From: JAIBJN01 sp963699495
GTDB taxonomy: Bacteria; Actinomycetota; Thermoleophilia; Gaiellales; Gaiellaceae
Direction of reading: 5' to 3'
Assembly (NCBI GenBank): GCA_963699495.1
Contig: CAVOUB010000002.1
Span: forward strand, 1-64,000
DNA length: 64,000 nucleotides
This document shows, piece by piece, positions 41,117 through 50,265 of this stretch. Below the pieces are notes generated by a model. The model was not told where the DNA came from. It did no database searches and saw only the letters and a program-made list of their open reading frames with translations. Numbering within the stretch: position 1 is the stretch's first letter; every line of letters begins with the position of its first letter. The translations under genes were made by a program, and so were the position numbers.

Positions 41117-42089
41117 ATGGGCTCCCGGCCGGTCCTGATGGCGATGGCGGGCGCGACCTGCATCGCCTTCTCGGCGATCCTCGTCCGCCTGGCCGACGTG
41201 CCCCCTTCGACGGCGGCGTTCTACCGGTGTGCGTACGCGCTTCCCCCGCTCGCGCTCCTCGCCTGGTGGGAGCGGCGGCGCTTCGGACCGCTCTCGCGGC
41301 ACGCTCTCTGGCTCTCGCTGGTTGCGGGCGTCTTCTTCATGGGCGACCTCGTCTTCTGGCATCACGCCATCGCGGCAGTCGGCGCCGGGCTCGCGACCGT
41401 GCTCGGGAACACCCAGGTCGTGTTCGTCGCGCTCGCCGCCTGGGCGCTGCTGCGGGAGAAGCCGCCCGGCCGGACGCTCGCCGCGGTGCCTGTCGTCCTT
41501 CTCGGCGTCGTCCTCATCTCCGGCGTGATCGGCGCGGGCGCCTACGGCTCGAACCCGGGCGCTCGGCGTCCTCTTCGGAGTGCTGACCGCGATCACGTAC
41601 GCAGGGTTCCTGCTCATCCTGCGCGCCGGCAGCACCGACCTGCGCAGGCCGGCCGGGCCCCTCTTCTACGCGACGCTCTCGGCTGCCCTCGTGACGCTGC
41701 CGGTGGGGGCGGGACTGGGCGAGCTCGAGCTTCGGCCCACCTGGCCCGAGCACGGCTGGCTCGTCCTGCTCGCACTGACCTCGCAGGTCGTGGGCTGGCT
41801 CCTCATCGCCGCGGCCCTGCCACGGATCCCGGCGGCGCTCACCTCGGTCACCCTCACCCTCCAGCCCGCGCTCTCGGTCGTCTTCGCGGTGCTCCTGCTC
41901 GACGAAGCGCCCTCGTCGGTGCAGTTCGCGGGCGTGGCGGTGATCATCGCCGGAGTCGTGCTCGCCACTGCGGGTCGCCGCCGGCAGCCGTACACTGAGC
42001 CGGATGAGCTGCGGGACGTAGCGCAGCCTGGTAGCGCGCCTGCTTTGGGAGCAGGAGGCCGCCGGTTCGAATCCGGCCGTCCCGACTAG
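41117..42089 (+). CDS. EamA/DMT-family transporter, one frameshift, reading into tRNA-Pro
   Basis: Ten-helix transporter beginning MGSRPVLMAMAGATCIAF. An extra G near 41559 breaks the frame after GSNP; removal continues ALGVLFGVLTAITYAGFLL. The second repeat ends LTLQPALSVVFAVLLLDEAPSS. No stop occurs before the tRNA, and the frame runs in phase through the whole tRNA-Pro gene to TAG 42087-42089; the last ~30 residues are therefore tRNA sequence. Either this is genuine read-in or another error hides an earlier stop near 41995. Substrate unknown. Confidence 0.65.
41991..41996 (+). promoter_or_regulatory. -10 box of tRNA-Pro
   Basis: TACACT lies 15 bases before the first base of the tRNA and is the only good -10 match close to it. 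It falls inside the end of the EamA reading frame. Confidence 0.4.
42012..42085 (+). tRNA. tRNA-Pro (anticodon TGG)
   Basis: A full cloverleaf: acceptor CGGGACG pairs with CGTCCCG, anticodon stem CCTGC/GCAGG closes the loop TTTGGGA, and the T arm is CCGG-TTCGAAT-CCGG. The discriminator is A at 42085. The 3' CCA is not encoded. It is 74 bases and sits between the EamA gene and a lipoprotein gene. Confidence 0.95.
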
Positions 42090-42093
42090 AACG

Positions 42094-42555
42094 ATGGAAC
42101 TTCCGCGGCGATCCGTCGTCGGAAGGGGAGTGGGTCGTCTTCTCGGCCTCGGTGCCGCCGCCCTCGGGCTTGCGCTCGTCACGGCCTGCGGCTACACGCC
42201 GTCAGCGCTCGAGAGCTGGCCGAAGACGCCTTCGTGTGGCCGCTACGAGAACTTGAACGAGCCCGTGCCCGCCGACCAGCGCCGGAAGAACCGCTGTCTG
42301 CTCGACGCGCTGTCGGAAGGCCGTCGGGCCGAGCTCTTCGTCACCTACGCCACCGTCGAGGGCGACCCGATCACCACGTACTACAGAGTGCTGGGCCCAC
42401 GCCGGCTCGAGGTCTTCATCGACTCCACCCGGGACTCGTTCGGATCCAGGGAGTGGACGCACATGCTGTGCGACGGGGTGGTGGAGGAATCCGGCTTCGT
42501 CTTCGCCGACTCGGCGGGGTGCCGCGAGCTCTCGGTCGACGAGGTCGTCTCCTAG
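42094..42555 (+). CDS. Lipoprotein of unknown function
   Basis: 153 residues from ATG 42094. Signal LLGLGAAALGLALVTAC gives a lipidated Cys near residue 32. The mature part has four further cysteines and an RxTYAT-like stretch (ELFVTYATVEGDPITTYYRV) followed by LEVFIDSTRDSFGS; it is predicted to be beta-rich. No family is recognised. It begins nine bases after the tRNA. Confidence 0.6.
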   Translation: MELPRRSVVGRGVGRLLGLGAAALGLALVTACGYTPSALESWPKTPSCGRYENLNEPVPADQRRKNRCLLDALSEGRRAELFVTYATVEGDPITTYYRVLGPRRLEVFIDSTRDSFGSREWTHMLCDGVVEESGFVFADSAGCRELSVDEVVS

Positions 42556-42620
42556 TCGAAGGTACGGCTAGCCGTACCACCTGCGTCGGGCCTGCCGCCT
42601 ATCTCTTTCGAGTTGACTTC

Positions 42621-43613
42621 GTGATCCTTCGTGGCGTGTCAGAGCAGCAACTCACCTTCCTCTTCACCGATATCGAGCGTTCGACCGGTCTCGTTCGCAC
42701 GCTCGGTGCCGAGTACCGCGACGTCCTCTCGGCGTCGCGGTCCCTCCTGCGCGGGTCTGTCGCCAGCTCGAGCGGCCGCGAGATCGAGTGCCGTGCCGAC
42801 GAGTCCTTCTCGGTCTTCGACTCCGCCTCCGACGCCGTCGAGGCCGCCTCCGAGGCGCAGCGCTCGCTGCTCGCCGAGACCTGGCCCGGGTCGGCGGTCG
42901 TCCGCATTCGCATGGGCCTGCACACCGGCATCGCGAGCGACGCCGGGCACGGCCTCGTCGGGCTCGACGTCCATCGCGCCGCGCGCATCGCCTCGGCAGG
43001 GCACGGCGGGCAGATCCTGCTCTCCGGTGCGACGGTCGCCAGCTCGGGTGCTACCGCGCGCGACCTCGGCTGCTACGAGCTCTCCGGGCTCCCGGAGCCC
43101 GAGCACGTCTTCCAGCTGGTCGCCGACGGCCTGCCCACCGATTTCCCTCCTCTCCGGCGTGCCCGCCGTGTCGACGACAGCCGCCTCCGCGTCGTCCTGG
43201 CCGACGACTCCGTGCTCGTCCGCGGCGGGATCGCCCGCCTGCTCGAGGATCTCGGGATGAACGTCGTCGCCCAGGCGGGAACCGGCGACGAGCTCCTCGA
43301 GCAGGTCGAGAACACCCGCCCGGACGTGGCCGTCGTGGACATCCGCATGCCTCCCTCGAGAAGTGACGAGGGCGTGCGCGCCGCCAAGGCCATCCGCGCC
43401 CTCTACCCCGAAACCGGCGTCCTGCTTCTCTCCCAGGCGGTCGAGCCGGCCTACGCCCGCGAGCTGCTCGACACCGGCTCCGAGGGCGTCGGCTACCTGC
43501 TCAAGGACCGCGTCGCGGACGTGGAGGAGTTCGCGAAGGCGCTCCACGCGATCGCGGACGGTGGCGTCGTGCTCGACAAGGAGCTCGACGTCCTCGCAAG
43601 CGTCGTCACCTAG
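42621..43613 (+). CDS. Class III cyclase-homology domain fused to a receiver domain, no output domain
   Basis: 330 residues from GTG 42621 (GTG 42636 also possible). The cyclase-homology domain covers about residues 8-170 (TFLFTDIERSTGLVRTLG, IRMGLHTGIASDAGHGLVGLDVHRAARIA). A NarL-type receiver follows at about 190-310 with phospho-acceptor Asp240 (VAVVDIRMPP) and LLKDRVADVEEF. Such receivers normally lead into a LuxR helix-turn-helix, but the protein stops after LDVLASVV. Cyclase activity is doubtful because several catalytic positions are not evident. It may be a phospho-controlled nucleotide sensor. Confidence 0.75.
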   Translation: MILRGVSEQQLTFLFTDIERSTGLVRTLGAEYRDVLSASRSLLRGSVASSSGREIECRADESFSVFDSASDAVEAASEAQRSLLAETWPGSAVVRIRMGLHTGIASDAGHGLVGLDVHRAARIASAGHGGQILLSGATVASSGATARDLGCYELSGLPEPEHVFQLVADGLPTDFPPLRRARRVDDSRLRVVLADDSVLVRGGIARLLEDLGMNVVAQAGTGDELLEQVENTRPDVAVVDIRMPPSRSDEGVRAAKAIRALYPETGVLLLSQAVEPAYARELLDTGSEGVGYLLKDRVADVEEFAKALHAIADGGVVLDKELDVLASVVT

Positions 43614-43755
43614 CGGCGGTTCGGGCCTTGGGCTCCAGCGCGCCGACGAGCCGGAGCAGCCGCTCGAGCGTCGTCGCATCGAGCTCGCCTCGGTTCCGGG
43701 CGAGCGCGGCGATGAGCGCGAGCTGCCTGCGTGTCGTTTCCTGCTCGTTCTTCAC
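43606..43755 (-). CDS. Small helical protein, unknown
   Basis: A 49-residue frame from GTG 43755: KNEQETTRRQLALIAALARN then ELDATTLERLLRLVGALEP. It looks like two amphipathic helices with strong Leu/Ala periodicity. It overlaps the convergent cyclase/receiver gene by eight bases and has the codon bias of real genes here. No family is recognised. Confidence 0.4.
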   Translation of the reverse strand: MKNEQETTRRQLALIAALARNRGELDATTLERLLRLVGALEPKARTAAR

Positions 43756-43816
43756 GGGCCCACGTCTTTCGCTGCTCTGCTCGCAGATCCTTCGCGCCGT
43801 AGCCCCGGCGTGACGG

Positions 43817-44686
43817 CTAGAGATCCGTTCGCGAGAAGGCGGCAAGCGCGGCGCCCCCGACGAGCGCCAGATAGGCGAGCGTCCACGGCCAGAGGAACGC
43901 GCCTGCCGCCTGGGCGCCGCCGAACGGGCCGAGTGTGAGCGCGATCTCCGTGAAGCCCCTCGTGTCGGCGGTGATCGCGTTGAGCCCGTCCTGGTAGAGC
44001 GCCTCGAAGGGGAGCGCCCACGACGCGGCCTGCGCAACGTGCATGAGCGTCTCGGAGTCGAGCGCCTCCCCGATCTGTCCCAACAGCCCGGACACGAGCC
44101 CGGCGCCGAAGACCATGAAGACCGCGATCCCGTTGGCGGTCGCGGAGAGGAAGACCGACCCGAGGAGCGACAGCGCCGCGATCACGGCGGTCGCGGCCGC
44201 GAGCTCGGCGGCGGGCCCGACGATGCGATCCGGCGTCCAGTCGCCGATCCACCAGGTGATGAGGAGGGCCGCCGTGTAGACGAGGGAGACGTAGACCGCG
44301 CACACGGCTGCGGCGGCGAGGAAGCGTCCCCCGAGGAGCGACGGGCGCCCGATCGGCCGGACGACGAGCGGCTGGAGCAGGCCCCGCTCGGCGTCGCCCC
44401 GGACCGTGGCGAGCGTGAGGAACGCGGCCAGCACCGCTCCGAGGAAGAGCGTGGCGAACATCGAGAGCCCGAACATGGTCGCGCCGGTCAGCTCGCGGTC
44501 GTCAACGGTGAACGGATCCTCCGGGCCGACCGATGCCGGGCGGGACTCGACGACGTCGAACGCCTCCTTGGTGCCCAGCGCGTAGAGGCCGAGGAACGCG
44601 GCCGTGAGCACGAGGACGACGAGGAACACGCGCCGGCGGAGGCTTTCCCTCAGGGCGTAGCCGACGATGACCGCCACGCCCGTCAC
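43817..44686 (-). CDS. ABC-2 type transporter permease
   Basis: 289 residues with six predicted helices, start GTG 44686. The segment TLATVRGDAERGLLQPLVVRPIGRPSLLGGRFLAA, after two helices, is typical of ABC-2 permeases (fast-turn charged loop before the third helix). It starts four bases inside the ATPase gene and forms a two-gene exporter with it. The cargo is unknown. Confidence 0.8.
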   Translation of the reverse strand: MTGVAVIVGYALRESLRRRVFLVVLVLTAAFLGLYALGTKEAFDVVESRPASVGPEDPFTVDDRELTGATMFGLSMFATLFLGAVLAAFLTLATVRGDAERGLLQPLVVRPIGRPSLLGGRFLAAAAVCAVYVSLVYTAALLITWWIGDWTPDRIVGPAAELAAATAVIAALSLLGSVFLSATANGIAVFMVFGAGLVSGLLGQIGEALDSETLMHVAQAASWALPFEALYQDGLNAITADTRGFTEIALTLGPFGGAQAAGAFLWPWTLAYLALVGGAALAAFSRTDL

Positions 44687-45525
44687 TCCGACCCCTCTCC
44701 GACCGCCTCGAGGTAGATCTCCTCCAGAGTCGTCTCGAGCACTCGAACGCCGTAGACGTGCTCGCCTGCCGCAACGAGGTCGGCGACGATCTGCGGCACG
44801 TCCTCGCGCCCGACGCCCTCGAGGAGCCGCGTGCCGCCTTCGACGTCAACCTCGACGCCGCGCGGCCGCGCCAGCTCTGAGGGGCGGCCCTCGGCGACGG
44901 TCCTGCCGCGTGCGAGGATGACGACGCGGTCGCAGACGAGCTCGATCTCGCTGAGCAGGTGCGAGTTGAGGAGCACAGCGACGCCCCTGCGCCGCAGCTC
45001 CTCCAGGAGACCCCGCACGGTCCGCCTGCCTCCGGGGTCGAGAGCGCTCGTCGGCTCGTCGAGGAAGAGGAAGCGTGGTGTGCCGACGAGGGCCTGCGCG
45101 ATCCCGAGCCGCTGCTGCATGCCCTTCGACATGTTTTCGACCCGCCGCGAACGGGCTTCCGAAAGCCCGACGAGCTCCAGCAGCTCCCGACGCTCGGCCT
45201 CGCCGCCGGTAGAGCCGGCGAGCCGCTGGTGCAGGATCAGGACCTCGTCGGCGCTCGCCCAGCCGGGGAAGCGGAAGAGCTCGGCCAGGTAGCCCATGAC
45301 CGACCTCGCTTCCCGCGAGCCGGCGGGCGCGCCGCACACCTGCGCCTCACCCGAGCTCGCCCGCACGAGCCCGCAGCCGATCTTGACAAGGGTGGACTTG
45401 CCGGCCCCGTTCGGCCCGAGCAGCCCGACCAGCTCCCCCTCCTCCACGTCGAGGTCGACCCCGTCCAGTGCTGTCACGGGCCCGTAGCGCTTGACGAGCC
45501 CGCGTGCCGAGAACGCCGCGGCCAT
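44683..45525 (-). CDS. ABC transporter ATP-binding protein
   Basis: 280 residues from ATG 45525. Walker A is GPNGAGKST, the signature is NMSKGMQQRLGIAQAL, Walker B is FLFLDEPTSALDP, and the H-loop is NSHLLSE. The signature variant MSKGMQQ is typical of exporters of the CcmA/NodI type. TAGACT on the minus strand (45538-45533) lies seven bases before the start, implying a leaderless transcript. Partner of the ABC-2 permease downstream. Confidence 0.87.
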   Translation of the reverse strand: MAAAFSARGLVKRYGPVTALDGVDLDVEEGELVGLLGPNGAGKSTLVKIGCGLVRASSGEAQVCGAPAGSREARSVMGYLAELFRFPGWASADEVLILHQRLAGSTGGEAERRELLELVGLSEARSRRVENMSKGMQQRLGIAQALVGTPRFLFLDEPTSALDPGGRRTVRGLLEELRRRGVAVLLNSHLLSEIELVCDRVVILARGRTVAEGRPSELARPRGVEVDVEGGTRLLEGVGREDVPQIVADLVAAGEHVYGVRVLETTLEEIYLEAVGEGSE

Positions 45526-45597
45526 CGTGGCGAGTCTACGGGCCGGGATGACCCGGGCCGGGGAGAAAGGAGCCAGAGTTGCACCTGAAGCACCGAC

Positions 45598-45614
45598 GTT
45601 GCAAAATACGCAAC
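45598..45614. promoter_or_regulatory. IclR-type operator at its own start
   Basis: A perfect inverted repeat, GTTGC (45598-45602) and GCAAC (45610-45614), with a seven-base AT-rich spacer, ends one base before the IclR ATG at 45616. A further GTTGC half-site lies at 45579-45583. Self-repression by the IclR protein is the natural reading. Confidence 0.5.
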
Positions 45615-45615
45615 G

Positions 45616-46347
45616 ATGCAATCGGCCGACAAGGCACTCGCGATCCTCGGGGCCTTCGACGAGAGTCGTCCCGATCTCGGCGTATCGGAGCTGGCCGGCG
45701 AGCTCGGCATGCACAAGAGCACCGTGTCCAGGCTGCTCGCCGCTCTCGAGCGTCGCGGCCTGGTCCGGCGCGAGGGGGAACGCTTCGCACCGGGCCCGGA
45801 GCTGGCCCGCCTCGGTGCGCTGGCGGTGCGCGGCTTGACTCTGGCGGGGGCGGCCAGGCCGCCGCTCGAGCGCCTGGCCGCTCGGACCGGCGAGACGGTG
45901 AACCTCGCGGTCAGGGACGGAGATCGCGCGTTGAACGTCCTCCAGGTCGACGCGGCACATTTCGTCGGCGTCACCGATTGGACGGGCCGCGCCGCGCCGC
46001 TCCATGCGAGCGCGAACGGGAAGGCCCTCCTCGCGTTCGGCGAGGGGCGCTCCACGGGCAGGCTGGCGAGGCTGACGCCGCGGACGATCGTCGACCGGGG
46101 CGAGCTTCGCGCGGAGCTCGAGCGAACGCGGAGCGCCGGCTTCGCCGTCGCCGTCGAGGAGCTCGAGCTCGGGCTCCACGCGGTCGCGGCGCCCGTCTTC
46201 GACGCGGGGGGATCCTGCGTCGCGGCCGTCTCGGTCTCTGGCCCCGCCTACCGCCTCACCGCGCCGCGGCTCCCCGACGTGGGCGAGCTGTGCGCAGCCA
46301 CCGCAGCGGATGTCTCCGCCAGGCTCGGCTTCAGGAGGGCGGCCTGA
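45616..46347 (+). CDS. IclR-family transcriptional regulator
   Basis: 243 residues. N-terminal winged helix-turn-helix (ALAILGAFDESRP, VSELAGELGMHKSTVSRLLAALERRGLV) and C-terminal IclR effector domain (APLHASANGKALLAF, TPRTIVDRGELRAELERTRSAGFAVAVEELELGLHAVAAPVFD). IclR proteins sense small carboxylic or aromatic metabolites. Its stop overlaps the grdE-like ATG, so it is the first gene of the reductase operon and probably controls it in response to the substrate. Confidence 0.87.
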   Translation: MQSADKALAILGAFDESRPDLGVSELAGELGMHKSTVSRLLAALERRGLVRREGERFAPGPELARLGALAVRGLTLAGAARPPLERLAARTGETVNLAVRDGDRALNVLQVDAAHFVGVTDWTGRAAPLHASANGKALLAFGEGRSTGRLARLTPRTIVDRGELRAELERTRSAGFAVAVEELELGLHAVAAPVFDAGGSCVAAVSVSGPAYRLTAPRLPDVGELCAATAADVSARLGFRRAA

Positions 46348-47528
46348 TGGCCTGGGAGCTCGCTTCCTTCCCCGGCGCACTCCGGGGTGAGATCCCGGAC
46401 CTCGAGGGCGTCCAGGTCGACGTCGTGCGCGGCGGCGAGCCGGTTCGAATCACGCACGTGCTCGACGCAGTCGAGCCGCGCGCGCGGCCCGACGGGCGCC
46501 CGGCGTTTCCGACCGAGGGCAAGGCCGGGGAAGGGCGTACCAACCGCCTCGACGGCGTCGTGGTCCTCTCCTGCCTGGACTTCCCGGCCGAGGAGCGCCC
46601 GCTGCACGAGCAGGAGTCGGTGCTCGACCTCGCCGGCCCGGGTGCGGGCCTCACCCCCTTCGCGGCGGACACGAACGTCGTCCTCACCTTCGGCGGGCGC
46701 GAGGGCCTCGGCAACGAGGAGCTCGAGGCCTGGGCCCGCCGCACGACTCTTGCGGTGGCGGAGGAGCTCGCCCGCCCGACGCTCGACGCCGACCCGGACG
46801 AGGTGGAGCGCTTCGAGCTGGCCCCGGCCGACGAGAGCCTCCCGTCCATTGCGGCGCTCCTGCAGCTCTCCGACCTCGGGCCGCTCTACTACCAGTACCT
46901 CTACGGCGTCCCGGTCGGGAGCGCCGGTCTTCCGCGCGCCGTCGACCCGGCCGAGCTCCTGGACGGGGCGGTGACCTCCGGCGAGTATCACTGGGCGGCG
47001 CTTCGCAACCCCACGATCGTCTTCCAGCGCAATGCGCTCGTCCGCGCTCTCTATCGGGAGCACGGCCGGCGGCTGCGCTTCGCCGGCCTCGTGCTCATGC
47101 GCGGCTACGAGCAGACCGCCGACGACAAGCAGCGGGCGGCCGCGGCCGCGGCGGAAGCGGCCGTGGCTCTGGGCGCCGACGGCGCCGTGGTCACCACCGA
47201 CGCGGGTGGCAACTCCCACACGGACGTCATGCTCACCGTGCGCGCGTGCGAGGAGGCCGGCGTCCGGACGACCGCGATCGTCGCCGAGATGGCCGACCCT
47301 GACTCGACCAGCTCGGGGCTGACCGACTGGGTCCCCGAGGCCGATTCGATCGTCTCGGCCGGGAACGCGGAGGAGCTCGTCCCGGCGTGGGCCCCGGAGC
47401 GTGTGCTCGGCGGCGACATCCTGCTCGACGGGTCCCCGGCGACCGACACCGGGCCGATCCCCGTGCGCAACTACCTCGGCGCGGCGAACCAGACCGGCCA
47501 GCACGCGCTCACGGCGACGACATGGTGA
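46347..47528 (+). CDS. Glycine/sarcosine/betaine reductase component B, alpha-beta proprotein (GrdE-like)
   Basis: 393 residues. Component B binds the amine substrate and delivers a carboxymethyl group to selenoprotein A. Matching regions are RLDGVVVLSCLDFP, TNVVLTFGGREGLGNEELEAWAR, LRNPTIVFQRNALVRALYREHGRRLRFAG and DGAVVTTDAGGNSHTDVMLTVRACEEAG. In clostridial GrdE, a Cys just before the Asn-Pro-Thr region is cleaved to make a pyruvoyl group; here that stretch reads HWAALRNPT with no Cys, so the pyruvoyl cofactor may be absent or made elsewhere. Overlaps the IclR stop and the grdB start. Confidence 0.75.
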   Translation: MAWELASFPGALRGEIPDLEGVQVDVVRGGEPVRITHVLDAVEPRARPDGRPAFPTEGKAGEGRTNRLDGVVVLSCLDFPAEERPLHEQESVLDLAGPGAGLTPFAADTNVVLTFGGREGLGNEELEAWARRTTLAVAEELARPTLDADPDEVERFELAPADESLPSIAALLQLSDLGPLYYQYLYGVPVGSAGLPRAVDPAELLDGAVTSGEYHWAALRNPTIVFQRNALVRALYREHGRRLRFAGLVLMRGYEQTADDKQRAAAAAAEAAVALGADGAVVTTDAGGNSHTDVMLTVRACEEAGVRTTAIVAEMADPDSTSSGLTDWVPEADSIVSAGNAEELVPAWAPERVLGGDILLDGSPATDTGPIPVRNYLGAANQTGQHALTATTW

Positions 47529-48805
47529 GGGCGGTCCATTACCTGAACCAGTTCTTCGCCGGCCTTGGCGGGGAGGAGGCTGCCGAAACGCCGCCCACCC
47601 GGCTCGAAGGGCCTGCCGGCCCAGGCCGAGGATTGGCGGCAGAGCTCCAGGGCGTCGAGATCGTGGCCACGCTCGCGTGCGGGGACGACTACTTCGCCGA
47701 GCACGAGGAGGAGGCACTCGACCGTCTCCTCGAGCTGCTCGAGGCCGACCGGCCCGACCTGCTCGTCGCCGGCCCCGCGTTCGGCTCGGGACGTTACGGC
47801 TTTGCGTGTGCGCGTTTTTCGCGCGTTGCCTCGGAGCGGCTCGGAATCCCGGCGCTCGCCGCGATGCACGAGGATAACCCCGGAGTCGCCGTTGCCGAGG
47901 GCACGGTCACGATCGCCGCCACGGCCGTCAACGTGGCGGGAATGCGCGAGGCCCTGCCTCGCATGGCGCGGCTCGCCGAAGCGTTGGCCTCGGGCCGGGA
48001 GCTCGGGCCGCCGGGCGAGGAGGGCTACCTGCCGCGCGGCTTCCGGCGGAACCGGATCGCCGAGCAGCCGGGCGCCGAGCGCGCGCTCGACCTGCTCCTG
48101 GACAAGCTCGCCGGGGAAACCCGGAGCGAGGTCGCCGGGGGCTTCGACCGCGTCCCGCCGCCTGCGGCGGTCCCGGATCTCTCGACCGCTCTGCTGGCGC
48201 TCGTCACCGAGGCCGGCTGCGTCCCCCAGGGCAACCCGGACCGGCTGCCGACGATCCGTGCGCAGGGGTGGCTCCGCTACGAGCTGGGCGGTGCGCTGAC
48301 GCTCGCCTCAGGGCGATACGAGTCGGTGCACGGCGGCTTCGACGTCACGCTCGCGAACGAGGATCCGAACCGGCTCGTCCCCCTCGACACGGTGAGCGTG
48401 CTCGCCGGGGAGGGTCGCGTCGGGCGGATCCACGACGTCTTCTACACGACCACCGGCAACGGAACCCCCGTCGCCGCCTCGACCCGCTTCGGTCGCGAGA
48501 TCGCCGCCGAGCTTCGGGAGGCGGGCGTCGAGGCCGTCCTCCTCTCGGGCACCTGAGGGACGGGCACGCGCTGCGGGTCAGTGCTGGCGAAGGAGATCGA
48601 GCGGGCGGGAGTGCCGACGGTGTTCGTCACCTCGCTCCCGACGATCGCGACCATGGTCGGCGCCAACCGGATCGTGCGCGGGCCGGCGATCACGCATCCG
48701 TTCGGCCTCGACGAGGCGGAGCGGCGGCGTATCGTGGAGCGGGCGTTCGAGATGCTCGAGACCGAGGTGGAGCCGGCGACAGTCTGGGAGGTCGACCCCG
48801 AATGA
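47522..48805 (+). CDS. grdB: Glycine/betaine reductase selenoprotein B (in-frame TGA = Sec345)
   Basis: 427 residues when TGA 48554-48556 is read as selenocysteine. Both sides of the TGA are in one frame and both are conserved: AELREAGVEAVLLSGT before and GTGTRCGSVLAKEIERAG after, then PTIATMVGANRIVRGPAITHPFG. This is the U-x-x-C-x-x-C site of GrdB, here with Gly instead of the middle Cys. A weak hairpin (GCAC 48564-48567, GTGC 48581-48584) after the codon could serve as a SECIS. The protein starts MVRAVHYLNQFFAGLGGEE, typical of GrdB. Automatic callers would end it at 48556. Confidence 0.85.
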
Positions 48806-48926
48806 ACCGCTCCTCTGCCGGGGCCACCCCGGGCCACCACCCACTTTCAGCCTATCGCCGAAAAGCGCACGGGTGTGTGCCGCGTCGGATCGAAACCGCC
48901 GCGGCTTCGTGTCGAAAGGCTGCGGC

Positions 48927-50262
48927 ATGAGCGGTCGCGCTTCGATTCGCTCCTGCTCGCTCGTCCTCGCACACGCGCCCGACCTCGTCCGGCACGGCTC
49001 GAAGCCCGCGCGCGAGCTCGCCGCCGACTCCGACGGCCTCCTCGCCTCCCTCACCCGGAGCCTCCGCACGTACGACGACGCGCTCGGCTACCCGCCGCAC
49101 CAGGTGCTGATCGGGAACCTCCGACCGGATGCGCTCTGGGATATTGCGCGCCCCTGGTGGAGCCATCCCGTCGAGCCCCGACGCGAGGGGCCGTTCGGCG
49201 TCCTCGTCGACCAGGCCGAGCTCTACCGGCGCATGCAGGAGTCCGATCCCTTCGGCCTCTTCCGGCTGGACGGTCGCCCGGCTCCGAACGGAGGGTTGAC
49301 GATCGACGCAGGCCGGCGAGGTCGCCGGCTCGATGGCGGGTGCGCACGAGCTGGACGAGAGCCTCTCGGCCTCCGTGCTCCTGGAGAACCTCGCCTGCAA
49401 GGCGAGCGCCGCTCTCGCGCTCGAGCATCTTCTGCAGAGCACCGGCCTCGCTCCGGAGGACGTTCCGTACGTGATCGGGAGCGGGGAGGAGGCGGTCGGC
49501 GACCGCTACCAGCGCGGGGGCGGCAACCTCGCCAAGGCGATCGCCGAGCAGGCCGGCTGCGTCAACGCCTCCGGAAGCGACGTGAAGGCCTTCTGCTGTG
49601 GCCCGGTGCACGCGCTCGTCGTCGCCGGCTCGCTCGTCGCGTCGGGTGTCTACCCGCGCGTGGTCGTTGTCGCCGGTGGGTCACTGGCCAAGCTGGGGAT
49701 GAAGTTCTCCGGCGCCCTCCGGCATGGGACGCCCGTGCTCGAAGATGTGCTCGCCGGCTTCGCCGTGCTGGTCGCGCCGCCGGGCGCCGGCGCGCCCGAG
49801 CTTCGGCTCGACGCGGTCGGCCGCCACCGGGTTGGCTCGGGCTCGGCGCAGCAAGCCGTGCTCGAGGACCTCGTCGTCGAGCCCCTGGAGCGGCTCGGCC
49901 GCGGGATCCTCGACGTCGACCGCTACGCGACGGAGCTGCACGACCCCGAGATCACCGAGCCGGCCGGCGCGGGCAACGTCCCCAGCCGGAACTACAAGCT
50001 CATCGGCGCGCTCGCCGTCCGCCGCGGAGAGCTGTCGCGCGAGGGCCTGGACGGCTTCGAGCGCAGCCACGGCCTGCCGGGGTTCTCGCCCACACAGGGG
50101 CACGTCGCCTCGGCGGTGCCGTGGCTCCCACACGGGCTCGCCGCCCTGCGCTCGGGCGAGATCGGCTCGACCATGCTTTTGGCGAAGGGCTCGCTCTTCC
50201 TCGGCCGCATGACCGAGCTCGCCGACGGAATGTCCATCCTCCTGGAACCGGGAAAGGAGTAG
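48927..50262 (+). CDS. grdC: Glycine reductase complex component C subunit beta (GrdC), one frameshift
   Basis: 444 residues after removing an extra G near 49304. GrdC is a ketoacyl-synthase-like protein that takes the acetyl group from selenoprotein A. Features include HAPDLVRHGSKPARELA, LTIDQAGEVAGSMAGAHELDE (restored across the break), NASGSDVKAFCCGPVHALVVAG, and FSPTQGHVASAVPWLPHGLAAL with the KAS-like histidine. The usual partner, GrdD (PlsX-like, makes acetyl phosphate), is not in the window. It follows grdB after 121 bases. Confidence 0.82.
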
Positions 50263-50265
50263 CGA

